DNA of 64,000 nt from CAZFHZ01 sp964519015. GTDB lineage: Bacteria > Blakebacterota > Blakebacteria > Blakebacterales > CAYUVJ01. The stretch is taken from the NCBI GenBank assembly GCA_964519015.1, contig CAZFHZ010000003.1:15608-79607 (forward strand). Direction: 5' to 3'. Shown piece after piece: positions 15,815-23,632 of this stretch. Each line of letters opens with the position of its first letter. Position 1 is the first letter of the stretch. The position numbers and the translations under genes were made by a program. A model generated the notes under the pieces. It was not told the DNA's origin. It searched no databases and was given only the letters and a program-made list of their open reading frames with translations.

Positions 15815-16412
15815 GACCGGTCCCCCCGATCACCCTCGTAATGGTGCATCCGAAAGCCCGCGTCTCGGTCGTGGGCGGTTGGCTTCCCTTCAACAACGCC
15901 TCGAGGGCAGCGGTCAGGTCCTTCTGGATGCTCTTGTCGTTACCGCGTGAGATCAGCCCGCCATGGAAGCGGGCGGTGCCGGTGGCATCGAGGATCCACA
16001 CCTCGGGAGTGAACTGGGCATCAAACCGGTCGGCCACCACGTTGCGATCATCTTTCAGGACCGGGAAGCCGAACCCGGCCCCGGCCGCATGGTCACGGAC
16101 CTGATCGAGCGTCTCGGTATCGTTGCTGTTGACGGCCAGCAGGGCCACCCCCCGGCCGGCGTACTCGGTCTGGAGTCGCTTGTAGTCCTCATTGCACGCG
16201 TTCGAGAAGGGGCATTCGACCCCGATCCAGAGCACCACCGTGAGCCGGGCGGAGGCAAGCACCTTGGTGAGCGTGACCGGGCTGCCGTCACGCACATCCC
16301 GCAGGGTGAAATCGGGCGCCTTCTCCCCGACCTTGAGCGGCTGCGGCGGCCCCGAGACCGGCAGCAGCAAGATCGCACTGAGCAGAAGGGCCGGGCTGAG
16401 TTTCGATCCCAT
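15801..16412 (-). CDS. Secreted redoxin (AhpC/TSA-like thioredoxin-fold) protein
   Basis: A 203-residue protein with an N-terminal signal segment (LSPALLLSAILLLPVSG) and a peroxiredoxin/redoxin domain: VGEKAPDFTLRDV, VLWIGVECPFSNACNEDY and FTPEVWILDATG. The CPFSNAC motif is that of the thioredoxin-family group often annotated as redoxin; peroxidase activity is not certain. It is the first gene of the redoxin-tlpA-msrP-msrQ run, coupled to tlpA by overlap. Confidence 0.82.
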   Translation of the reverse strand: MGSKLSPALLLSAILLLPVSGPPQPLKVGEKAPDFTLRDVRDGSPVTLTKVLASARLTVVLWIGVECPFSNACNEDYKRLQTEYAGRGVALLAVNSNDTETLDQVRDHAAGAGFGFPVLKDDRNVVADRFDAQFTPEVWILDATGTARFHGGLISRGNDKSIQKDLTAALEALLKGSQPPTTETRAFGCTITRVIGGTGHAGR

Positions 16413-16504
16413 AGAGTGTCCCGAGTCAGTCGTGGCGAAGCGGTCTCATCAGCTTTACGACGCCCGAGGTCGGTGGGGCGTTCCCGCCCCAGCCCCTGAC
16501 AGAC

Positions 16505-16534
16505 AGGGCCTGTCCGCAGGTACGGACAGGCCCT
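16505..16534. terminator. Strong hairpin downstream of SH3-like protein gene
   Basis: AGGGCCTGTCCG (16505-16516) and CGGACAGGCCCT (16523-16534) form a perfect 12-bp stem with a 6-base loop. It lies between the stop of the minus-strand gene at 16580 and the start of the redoxin operon. No clear T-tract, but placement fits a terminator. Confidence 0.65.
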
Positions 16535-16579
16535 CACCCGGGCCGGGGAGGTCCCCGGCCGCTGCTCACTTCGCCCTTC

Positions 16580-17185
16580 TCAGCGCTTGTCGGCGCGGAT
16601 ATCCACGAGCTTCTTTCGCTCGTCGAAGATCAGGAAGGCCTTCTTGTCCGCCTCGTAGCGCCACTGCCAGCGCTCGCCCAGCGAAGTGCTCTCCAGGATC
16701 TTCGTGTCGTAGGGCTGTCCCCAGGCATCCCTCACCTGGTCCATGGTGAACCCGATGTCGATCTGGTGGTTGAGGATCTTCTGCACGATGGCGATGTCAC
16801 TGTATTTGGCCAGGAGTGCACCCTCGCGTTCGGTATCAGCCTCGGCCGCCACGTCTTGCGTAGCTGCCACCTCGGCCATCGGGTCGGTCTCGGAGAGGTA
16901 GTGGATGTGGGCATAGAGCCCGGTATCGGTCTTGTACCAATACTTGTTGTAGAGCTGGTCGGTCAGGACCTTGATCTGGGTGCCCGGCAGGACCTTTTCC
17001 ATCGTCTTACCGAGCGGATCGGGCTTGTCGTAGAGGCGGACGACCAGGACCGTGCCTCGCCCCACCGCATACATCGTCTTGGCCTCTGCCTGCGCGCTCG
17101 CATCGGGTGCGGACGCAAGCATGAAGGCGACGGTCAGCACGAGCGCGACCGGGGCCGTCCAGCCTGTGTTCCAACAGTGCTTCAT
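16580..17185 (-). CDS. Secreted SH3-like domain protein with SmpA/BamE-like C-terminal part
   Basis: A 201-residue exported protein. A signal peptide (VALVLTVAFMLASAPDASAQA) is followed by an SH3-like segment (TVLVVRLYDKPDPLGKTMEKVLPGTQIKVL ... YKTDTGLYAHIHYL, split here), then a region with DQVRDAWGQPYD and WQWRYEADKKAFLIFDERKKL that recalls the short two-helix/beta fold of SmpA/OmlA proteins. ATG 17183-17185 with AGGAGAGAG upstream is the start. It is monocistronic as far as can be seen, with a strong hairpin after it. Function unknown, probably envelope-associated. Confidence 0.75.
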   Translation of the reverse strand: MKHCWNTGWTAPVALVLTVAFMLASAPDASAQAEAKTMYAVGRGTVLVVRLYDKPDPLGKTMEKVLPGTQIKVLTDQLYNKYWYKTDTGLYAHIHYLSETDPMAEVAATQDVAAEADTEREGALLAKYSDIAIVQKILNHQIDIGFTMDQVRDAWGQPYDTKILESTSLGERWQWRYEADKKAFLIFDERKKLVDIRADKR

Positions 17186-17320
17186 GTCAGACTCTCTCCT
17201 GCTGGTGGGGCCCCTGCGATCGGCCAACCTCGCAGCCGGCTTCTTCCCGGGGCCGGTTGAACACGAATCCATCACCCTACAAGTTACGCGGCCGTCCGGG
17301 AGGTGTCCAGCCGCTTGCGG

Positions 17321-17842
17321 TCAGAGCCGCAACAGAACATGGAAGGGGAGGTCGTCCAATCCCTCCCGACCTTTCAATCCCTCCAGTTCGATCAGCAGCG
17401 CGAACCCGGCCACTTCGGCGCCGAGCCGCTCCATCAGACGCCGGGCTGCCCGCAGCGTCCCCCCGGTGGCGACCAGGTCATCCACGATCAGGACCCGGTC
17501 GGACGGGCCCACCGCATCCTGGTGCACCTCCACTGCATCGCTCCCGTACTCCAGGGCGTAGGTCATCGTGACCTTGGCCGAGGGGAGTTTGCCCGGCTTG
17601 CGGAGCATCACCAGGCCGGCCCCCAGCTCCAGCGCGATCCCGGCGGCGAAGAGGAACCCCCGGGCCTCGATCCCGGCCACCCGGCTGACGCCTGAGTCCC
17701 GGTAGGGTTCGGCCAGTCGCTCCACGGCGCTCCGGAACGCTTCCGGGTCGGCCAACAGTGGGGAGATGTCCTTGAACTGAACCCCCGGGACCGGGAAGTC
17801 GGGGATGTTCCGGATGAACGCCCCGAGTTCGCCCGATCCCAT
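17321..17842 (-). CDS. apt: Adenine phosphoribosyltransferase
   Basis: A 173-residue purine-salvage enzyme that makes AMP from adenine and PRPP. Family motifs: IPDFPVPGVQFKDISPLL, AGIEARGFLFAAGIA, MLRKPGKLPSAKV and the PRPP-binding VLIVDDLVATGGTLRAA. Length equals typical Apt. ATG 17840-17842 preceded by GGAGGAGGGG is preferred to upstream starts. It lies 10 bases behind the acylphosphatase gene. Confidence 0.97.
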   Translation of the reverse strand: MGSGELGAFIRNIPDFPVPGVQFKDISPLLADPEAFRSAVERLAEPYRDSGVSRVAGIEARGFLFAAGIALELGAGLVMLRKPGKLPSAKVTMTYALEYGSDAVEVHQDAVGPSDRVLIVDDLVATGGTLRAARRLMERLGAEVAGFALLIELEGLKGREGLDDLPFHVLLRL

Positions 17843-17852
17843 CCCCTCCTCC

Positions 17853-18194
17853 TCACCGGATCGTGAAGGCATCGCTCCCCTCCGGGACACGGTGTTCGGT
17901 GGTCACCTGCTCCACCCGGGCACCGACAGGACCACGGTTGAGATCGACCAGGAAGGCCTGGACCTGTCCGGCGGGGCCCTCGACCTCGGTCTCGACACTG
18001 CCGTCCGGCCGGTTGCAGACCCAACCTCCCAGCGCTCGCGAGCAAGCGGCCCGCTGGCAGAACCAGCGGAATCCGACGCCCTGCACCCGGCCTGTCACCC
18101 GGGCATACAGCCGGACCCGAGCGCTCCCTTCAGTCCTTTCCGCAGCTTCTCGCCCGGGACGGCCAACGGGCTCCCGGCTCCCGATCGGGGTCAC
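17853..18194 (-). CDS. acyP: Acylphosphatase
   Basis: A small enzyme that hydrolyses acyl phosphates. The core (about 90 residues) has RVQGVGFRWFCQRAA with the phosphate-binding loop and catalytic Arg, then GGWVCNRPDGSVETEVEG with the catalytic Asn. The GTG start 18192-18194 overlaps the peptidase stop as GTGA; this gives 113 residues, about 25 longer than usual, so the true start may lie further in. It is cotranscribed with the M3-like peptidase and apt. Confidence 0.9.
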   Translation of the reverse strand: MTPIGSREPVGRPGREAAERTEGSARVRLYARVTGRVQGVGFRWFCQRAACSRALGGWVCNRPDGSVETEVEGPAGQVQAFLVDLNRGPVGARVEQVTTEHRVPEGSDAFTIR

Positions 18195-19687
18195 AGGCCG
18201 CAACGCCTGGCGTAGCGTTCGATCCGCTCCAGCATCGGTCCCGGTTGAGTCTCCTCCCAGCCGAGGCCGGAGGCCAGTTCCTGGCCCGACTGGCCGCTCC
18301 CGACCGCCCAGAGGAAGCGCAGGTCCCCGGACACAGAAGCGTGCGCGAACCAGGGGGAACCGTGCTCGGCGTCGAGATGACGGTCGAGCATCGCCTCGAG
18401 CTGCCAGGCGCGGAAGTAATCGGCCGAGTAGAAGTACGGATCGACGTCCAGCAGATAGCGGGCGGCGTCGAGCTCGTTGAACTCCAGGCCGGTCGCCTCC
18501 TGTTGCAGGCTGCGGTAGCGATCCTTGGCCTGGGCGGACCCTTGGTGGAGCTCCAGTTCGTAGAGCAGCTTGGCGGCATAGCGACGGATGAGAAAGAGCT
18601 TCTGGAACACGGTCAGGGTCAGGTAGCCCTCCAGGGTCTCACCGGAGAGCCCCATCCGACCGGCCAGGAAATCGGGATGTTCCAACATCCCCTCGAATAA
18701 AGACGCATAGGCTTCCGTGGTCGTGTAGCTGCCCAGATAGCGGAACTCGAAATAGGGGGTGGTGGTGTGGAGGAAATGCTGGGCATGTCCCATCTCGTGG
18801 AAGAGCGCCCGATAATCCATGGCGCCGCCCACCGGTTTGACCGACAGCCGGATATCACCGGGGACCTCGATGGGGAAGCAGACCGCCCGGGGATTCTTGG
18901 TCCGGTGGTCATCCAGATGGAGCTTGAGCCCGTCCTGCTCCTCCATCCGGATGCCGATCCCCGCCAGAAATGAGGTGACCGTCTCGAGCAGACGGTCGGC
19001 CGGGAAGTCCTCCTCGAAACCTCCCCCCTTGAAGAGCCAGGGGAGGTCACATCCCTGCAAGTGCCCGTCCTTCTCCCCGATCAGGGGGGCGGCCGCCTGA
19101 CGGCTGCGTCGGTAGAGCCCGTCGGTGCGGTCGAGCAGATGCCGGGCCTGGACGGCCAGTGCAGGCAGATCGGCCTGGCGGAGCTCTGCGGACAGCCTGG
19201 TGTAGCTCCAGCCAAGTCCCTCGGCTGACTTCCGGCAGCGGGCGAGCTTGTCGGCCAGCAGGGGATTGAGCCGGTCCAGCACCGGGGCGGCGGAATCGGA
19301 CAGTCGGCGGCGGCGGGCGGCATCGGGCTCGTTCGCGATCAGGGTGTTGAGTTGGCGGAAGGGGATGCTCCCGCTATCCGTTTCGACCACAGCAGCGGCC
19401 TGGAGGTTGACGATCCGGTCCTCCAGCTCGGCGACCTCCAGCGCGATCCGTTCGACCAGCAGGTGGTTTCGGAGGCTGCGCAGCGCCACCGACTCGACAC
19501 CTTCGGCCGCCCTCAGCGCCTCTTCGACCCGCTCGATCGTCTCCGTGGAGAAGAGCCCCTCGTGACCCCGGTAGGTCCCGGCGACCTCCAGAGGGGCGCC
19601 CTGGACCCAATTAGCCCACTGGGCCTCGTACTGCCGCCGCAACAGGGTCTCGGCTTCTTCTCGAACTCGCTCGACCTGGCTGAACAT
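18191..19687 (-). CDS. M3-like zinc metallopeptidase
   Basis: A 498-residue gluzincin. HEMGHAQHF supplies the HExxH zinc site, and a downstream Glu in TTTEAYASLFE is the likely third ligand, as in family M3 oligopeptidases. Before it lies a helical region with VCFPIEVPGDIRLSVKPVGG, also M3-like. It is shorter than classic thimet-type enzymes (about 600-700 residues). ATG 19685-19687 with AGGA upstream is used. Cytoplasmic; no signal peptide. First gene of a run with acylphosphatase and apt. Confidence 0.8.
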   Translation of the reverse strand: MFSQVERVREEAETLLRRQYEAQWANWVQGAPLEVAGTYRGHEGLFSTETIERVEEALRAAEGVESVALRSLRNHLLVERIALEVAELEDRIVNLQAAAVVETDSGSIPFRQLNTLIANEPDAARRRRLSDSAAPVLDRLNPLLADKLARCRKSAEGLGWSYTRLSAELRQADLPALAVQARHLLDRTDGLYRRSRQAAAPLIGEKDGHLQGCDLPWLFKGGGFEEDFPADRLLETVTSFLAGIGIRMEEQDGLKLHLDDHRTKNPRAVCFPIEVPGDIRLSVKPVGGAMDYRALFHEMGHAQHFLHTTTPYFEFRYLGSYTTTEAYASLFEGMLEHPDFLAGRMGLSGETLEGYLTLTVFQKLFLIRRYAAKLLYELELHQGSAQAKDRYRSLQQEATGLEFNELDAARYLLDVDPYFYSADYFRAWQLEAMLDRHLDAEHGSPWFAHASVSGDLRFLWAVGSGQSGQELASGLGWEETQPGPMLERIERYARRCGL

Positions 19688-19876
19688 CCACGTTTCCTGT
19701 CGGGGGCGATGGGAGCCCACCAGGGGGGCTCGACGTCGAACCCTACCCAGACCCCGGTCCAGGTGTCAAGAGCGGTGCATCGGGCTTTCCCCTTACCCCG
19801 CATGACGTTATGGTTCCAGCCGGCCACCTCGGCCGTCCTGCTCATGCAGGTGAACTTCTTCCGACCGGAGGGGCAG

Positions 19877-20503
19877 ATGGGATTCTGGGAACGCCTCAAG
19901 GGTTTTTTCCGGTCACCGGCGCGGGGCCGGCGTAGTCTGCGCGACCTCGATGAGGAGCAGATCCACGACCTGGTGACCGACAGTCTGGAGGAGACCGAGG
20001 CGACCGCCGAGGTGGTCGCTCGGGCCCGGGACGCTCACGAGCGGGCCCGCGATCTGATGCGCCAGGGACTCTATCAGGAATCCCTAGATCGGTTCCAGGA
20101 GGCACTCCAGGCCTGGGAGGAACAGTCACGCATCTGCCGGGAGCATGGGTACCGCAACCTCTGGCGGGGTCGGGCCGAACGGATCGGGCGCGAGATGGAG
20201 AATCTGCGGATCGACCACCTCGACGTGCTCGATCCGGACAGTTTCCGGTGGCTGCACCGGCGCGCCCAGCTCCGTCTCGAGGGACTCCAGCGGGTGCTGG
20301 CGATGGGACGCGCTTCGGACGGGACCGGGGAGAGCGAGGTCTTCACCTCCTTCCCGGACCATCAGCGTGAGGAGGTCGGCTCACTCCTCTATCACGCCCA
20401 GCAGCGCGGCTGGCTCGTCCGGCGGACCCACCAGGGGCGCTGGCGGCTTTTCACCCAACCGGAAGCCCCCGCTCCACCCGGGGGACAGGGGGAGGCCGGC
20501 TGA
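19877..20503 (+). CDS. Helical, TPR-like protein of unknown function
   Basis: A 208-residue protein starting at ATG 19877 behind GGAGGGG. It has a basic N-terminus (GFWERLKGFFRSPARGRRSL), a long helical region with a TPR-like repeat (ARDLMRQGLYQESLDRFQEALQAWEEQ) and a C-terminal segment that may be a winged-helix-like element (HQREEVGSLLYHAQQRGWLVRRTHQGRWRLF, quoted in part). No family assigned. Convergent with the diguanylate cyclase, one base apart. The 190 bases upstream hold no other gene. Confidence 0.68.
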   Translation: MGFWERLKGFFRSPARGRRSLRDLDEEQIHDLVTDSLEETEATAEVVARARDAHERARDLMRQGLYQESLDRFQEALQAWEEQSRICREHGYRNLWRGRAERIGREMENLRIDHLDVLDPDSFRWLHRRAQLRLEGLQRVLAMGRASDGTGESEVFTSFPDHQREEVGSLLYHAQQRGWLVRRTHQGRWRLFTQPEAPAPPGGQGEAG

Positions 20504-20504
20504 C

Positions 20505-21377
20505 TCAGCTGCCCGCTACGGTGGTGTCCTCGAAGAGTTCGGTGCGGTCCCGTCCTTTCCCCTTGGCCTGGTAGAGGGCAGCGTCGGCGGCCGCCAGCAG
20601 GTCCTCGGGGCGCTGGAAGTTGCTGTTCACCGTGGACACCCCCACCGAGACGGTCACCTGGATGAACGTCCCCTCGCCCGCTTCCGTACCGGAGCGCCCG
20701 GCCGGTTCGAAGCCGCCCGATTCCAGCGGCCGGAAGCGCAGGTCGCGCACGAAGCCGCGGATGCGCTCCCCGGTGATGAGCGCCCCATCCAGCGGTGTCG
20801 AGGGGAGGACGCAGAGGAACTCTTCCCCCCCGTAGCGGCCGACCACGTCGATCTTTCGCAGTCGCTCTTTCAGGGTCGCCGCCACCTCGTGGAGCACCAC
20901 GTCGCCGGCCAGGTGTCCCCACCGGTCGTTGACGTCCTTGAAGCGGTCGAGGTCGACCATGGCCAGGCTGAGCGGGAAACCGAACCGGCGCGCCTTCCAG
21001 AACTCCTCCTCGAGCAGGCGCATGACGGCGCGGCGGTTGAAGAGTCCGGTCAGTTCGTCGGTGTTGGCGAGCTGCTCCATCTCCTCCAATCGCATGATCT
21101 CGTGGATGGTGCGGTAGGAGAAACGGACCACCAGCAGGATGAAGATGGCCGAGAGGAAGAAGACCTCGGCGGCTATCAGGTCCCGGTCGAAGGGTTGGTC
21201 GAGGACCAGGAAGACCAGGTAGACCGCGTACCCGACGGCGAAGAAGGCGATGAGGTTGCGGAGCGAGGGCCAGGGCCCCTGCTCCCTGAGCATGTCGACG
21301 AGCCGCCCCGCCCGGCCGTAGGCGAAGAGCAGCAGGAGGAACCCCAAGGCGATGAGCAGCGCCGGGACTGTGAACAC
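20505..21377 (-). CDS. Membrane-bound GGDEF diguanylate cyclase
   Basis: A 290-residue protein with two to three N-terminal transmembrane helices (VPALLIALGFLLLLFAYG, LIAFFAVGYAVYLVFLVL, AIFILLVVRF) and a C-terminal GGDEF domain: TDELTGLFNRRA, DLDRFKDVNDRWGH, and the active-site GGEEF. The sequence RKID five residues before GGEEF fits the RxxD allosteric inhibition site. It should make cyclic di-GMP. There is an insert (residues about 225-245, Gly-rich) between conserved strands. GTG start 21375-21377 has GGAGAG upstream. Confidence 0.93.
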   Translation of the reverse strand: MFTVPALLIALGFLLLLFAYGRAGRLVDMLREQGPWPSLRNLIAFFAVGYAVYLVFLVLDQPFDRDLIAAEVFFLSAIFILLVVRFSYRTIHEIMRLEEMEQLANTDELTGLFNRRAVMRLLEEEFWKARRFGFPLSLAMVDLDRFKDVNDRWGHLAGDVVLHEVAATLKERLRKIDVVGRYGGEEFLCVLPSTPLDGALITGERIRGFVRDLRFRPLESGGFEPAGRSGTEAGEGTFIQVTVSVGVSTVNSNFQRPEDLLAAADAALYQAKGKGRDRTELFEDTTVAGS

Positions 21378-21504
21378 CAGGCTCTCCTACCCCCCGGAGG
21401 GAGCCGATCTACGCTGGGATGTCCGGCCGGGAGGCCGGACCGCTCAGTGACGCCTGACAGTGTACTCAGCCCGTCCGACGCCGCAAGGCAGGATCACGGA
21501 TCGA

Positions 21505-21669
21505 TCAGCTGGCCCGGACCTCGGCCGGCACCTCTTCCCACTCCTCGCACTCCCGGTCGCGGCATTCCAGCGCCGGGGGGTGCTTCATGCATTCGCCCAG
21601 GCCGGCCTCGGGCGTGTAGAGCGGGACCCACCAGTAGCAGGTTTCGCAGGTATGCTCGACGCGCTTCAT
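21505..21669 (-). CDS. 54-residue cysteine-rich protein
   Basis: A short reading frame: ATG 21667-21669, AGAGGGGG upstream, stop at 21505. The product begins MKRVEHTCETCYWWVPLY and has five Cys (C-x2-C near the N-terminus, then three more around EC and CRDREC). Such spacing suits a small zinc-ribbon-like metal site, possibly extracytoplasmic or regulatory; no family recognised. It starts 10 bases after the stop of the small HTH gene, so the two are probably cotranscribed. Confidence 0.6.
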   Translation of the reverse strand: MKRVEHTCETCYWWVPLYTPEAGLGECMKHPPALECRDRECEEWEEVPAEVRAS

Positions 21670-21679
21670 CACGCCCCCT

Positions 21680-21880
21680 CTACTGCGGTCTGGGTTTCGC
21701 CCGGCCGTCCCGGTGCTCCCGCTCCAGGTAGGCTCGGACTTCCTCCTCCTCGTACAGCTTCACGGAACCGGGTCCCGGGTCGACCGCCGGCTGAATATGA
21801 CCGGCCTTGACCAGATAGTGGATATGCTGCCGGGTCACCCCGAACTTCCGCGAGAGCATACGGCTCGTGACCAGTCCCAC
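21680..21880 (-). CDS. Small MerR/excisionase-like helix-turn-helix protein
   Basis: A 66-residue DNA-binding protein. MLSRKFGVTRQHIHYLVKAG is a helix-turn-helix and is followed by a wing-like segment (GSVKLYEEEEVRAYLERE), as in MerR-type or excisionase-fold domains without an effector domain. GTG 21878-21880 with GGAGG seven bases upstream is chosen over the internal ATG. It is divergent from rhaA with overlapping promoters and precedes the Cys-rich protein gene. Confidence 0.72.
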   Translation of the reverse strand: MGLVTSRMLSRKFGVTRQHIHYLVKAGHIQPAVDPGPGSVKLYEEEEVRAYLEREHRDGRAKPRPQ

Positions 21881-21987
21881 TCGGTATCCTCCCGCCCTGC
21901 TCGTCCTCGTCGGTGCGCCCGGTCCCGGCCGGGTGGAGGGCTCCGGGTTCGTACGGCGCACGCTCGATCCAGGGAACCAGCAAGTTG

Positions 21988-22032
21988 AGGATACCATTAT
22001 CCGTTTACGTCTGTCAAGGAGCGGGGTAGAAT
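21988..22032. promoter_or_regulatory. Overlapping divergent promoters between HTH gene and rhaA
   Basis: Minus strand: TTGACA (22017-22012), 18-base spacer, TATCCT (21993-21988), toward the HTH gene. Plus strand: TTTACG (22004-22009), 17-base spacer, TAGAAT (22027-22032), toward rhaA. The two promoters share most of their bases, so one bound protein could control both. Confidence 0.5.
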
Positions 22033-22069
22033 GCCGTCGGGACCGGGAGCGGTGATCAAGGAGGCGGGT

Positions 22070-23341
22070 ATGGATCCGACGAAGCGGATCGAGGAGAGCT
22101 ACCGGCTGGCCCGGGAGCGTTACGCGATGCTCGGAGTGGACACCGAGGACGCACTCCGGCGGCTGGCCCGCCTTCGGGTCTCCCTTCCCTGCTGGCAGGG
22201 GGACGATGTGGGCGGATTCGAGCGCCCCGGGGGGACGCTGGAAGGCAGCGGCCTCTTCGCCACCGGTGGTTATCCGGGTCGCGCCCGTACCGTGGAGGAA
22301 CTGCGGAGCGATCTCGACCGGGCGCTCCGTCTGCTCCCCGGCCGCCACCGGGTGAACCTGCACGCCTGCTATCTGGAGAACGGCGGTCGGTTCGTGGAGC
22401 GGGATGCGATCGGCCTCGAGCACTTCCAGGGCTGGATCGACTGGGCCGGTGAACGCGGCCTGGGGCTCGACTTCAATCCCACCTTCTTCGCCCACCCCAG
22501 GGCCGCCGACGGATTCACCCTCAGCCACCCCGATCCCGGGATCCGCGGATTCTGGATCGCCCACGGTGTGGCCTGCCGTCGGATCGCGGCCGGGATGGGG
22601 GTGCAATTGGGCACACCCTGTGTCATGAACGTCTGGGTCCCGGACGGCTGGAAGGACACCCCCGTGGACCGCCGGGGCCCACGGGAACGGCTGACGGTCT
22701 CCCTCGACACGCTCTTCACCGAGCCGTTCGGGACCGACCGGCTGAAGGACTCGGTCGAATCGAAACTCTTCGGTCTCGGTTCGGAGAGTTATGTGGCCGG
22801 TTCCTGGGAGTTCTATCTCGGCTACGCCATCACCCGCCGTAAACTGCTCTGCATCGACACCGGTCACTTCCACCCGACCGAGGAAATCCCGGACAAGCTC
22901 AGCGCGGTCCTGGGCTGCCTGGACGAGGTCCTGCTGCATGTGAGCCGGGGAGTACGGTGGGACAGCGACCATGTCGTGACCTTCTCCGACAGCCTGCGAT
23001 CACTGACCGGTGAACTCGTGCGCGGGGATTACCTGGAGCGCGTCCACCTCGGGCTCGACTACTTCGATGCCAGTATCAACCGGGTGGCGGCCTGGGTGAT
23101 CGGTTCCCGCAACCTGCTCAAGGCCCTGTTGGCCGCGCTGCTCGAACCGCAGACCCGCCTGCGGACCCTGGAGGAGGAGGGAGACCTGACCGGGCGGTTG
23201 GCCCTGCTCGAGGAACTCCCGACCCTGCCTCTGGGTGCGGTCTGGGACCACTGGTGCCGGCGCAATGAGGTGCCGGTCGGGGCCGACTGGCTGGAGGAGG
23301 TGCGGGCCTACGAGCGGGATGTGATGGCACGACGCGGGTGA
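22070..23341 (+). CDS. rhaA: L-rhamnose isomerase
   Basis: A 423-residue aldose isomerase of the RhaA family (E. coli RhaA 419 residues), converting L-rhamnose to L-rhamnulose with divalent metal ions. Recognisable segments: VSLPCWQGDDVGGFE, NLHACYLE, GLGLDFNPTFFAHP, CMNVWVPDGWKD, DSVESKLFGLGSESY and CIDTGHFHPTEEIPDKLSA with metal-binding Asp and His. ATG 22070 follows AAGGAGG. No kinase, aldolase or rhamnose transporter is beside it, so either the rest of the pathway is elsewhere or it acts on another 6-deoxy or pentose sugar. Confidence 0.95.
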   Translation: MDPTKRIEESYRLARERYAMLGVDTEDALRRLARLRVSLPCWQGDDVGGFERPGGTLEGSGLFATGGYPGRARTVEELRSDLDRALRLLPGRHRVNLHACYLENGGRFVERDAIGLEHFQGWIDWAGERGLGLDFNPTFFAHPRAADGFTLSHPDPGIRGFWIAHGVACRRIAAGMGVQLGTPCVMNVWVPDGWKDTPVDRRGPRERLTVSLDTLFTEPFGTDRLKDSVESKLFGLGSESYVAGSWEFYLGYAITRRKLLCIDTGHFHPTEEIPDKLSAVLGCLDEVLLHVSRGVRWDSDHVVTFSDSLRSLTGELVRGDYLERVHLGLDYFDASINRVAAWVIGSRNLLKALLAALLEPQTRLRTLEEEGDLTGRLALLEELPTLPLGAVWDHWCRRNEVPVGADWLEEVRAYERDVMARRG

Positions 23342-23434
23342 CACCCCCCTACGCGTCGATCAACGGATCATCTCGAACGACCCTGTTGTGCTCGTGATAC
23401 AGGGGCGGCGAATCCAGTCTATCAGAAAATGTAA

Positions 23435-23471
23435 GCTCCCACTCGCAATCCGGCGGACGGCGGGTGGGAGC
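23435..23471 (-). terminator. Intrinsic terminator of tRNA-Pro(CGG)
   Basis: On the minus strand GCTCCCACCCGC pairs over 12 bp (one G-T) with GCGAGTGGGAGC, then TTACATTTTC follows. It is 9 bases beyond the tRNA CCA end. It can also end rhaA transcription from the other side. Confidence 0.75.
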
Positions 23472-23480
23472 GATCGATCC

Positions 23481-23557
<77 letters not shown>

Positions 23558-23632
23558 ACGATACAGAGCTAACTAATCTAAGCGACCAACGGTCCCGCGC
23601 CACTACTACTCCTGGTTTCCCGGGGCGTGACT

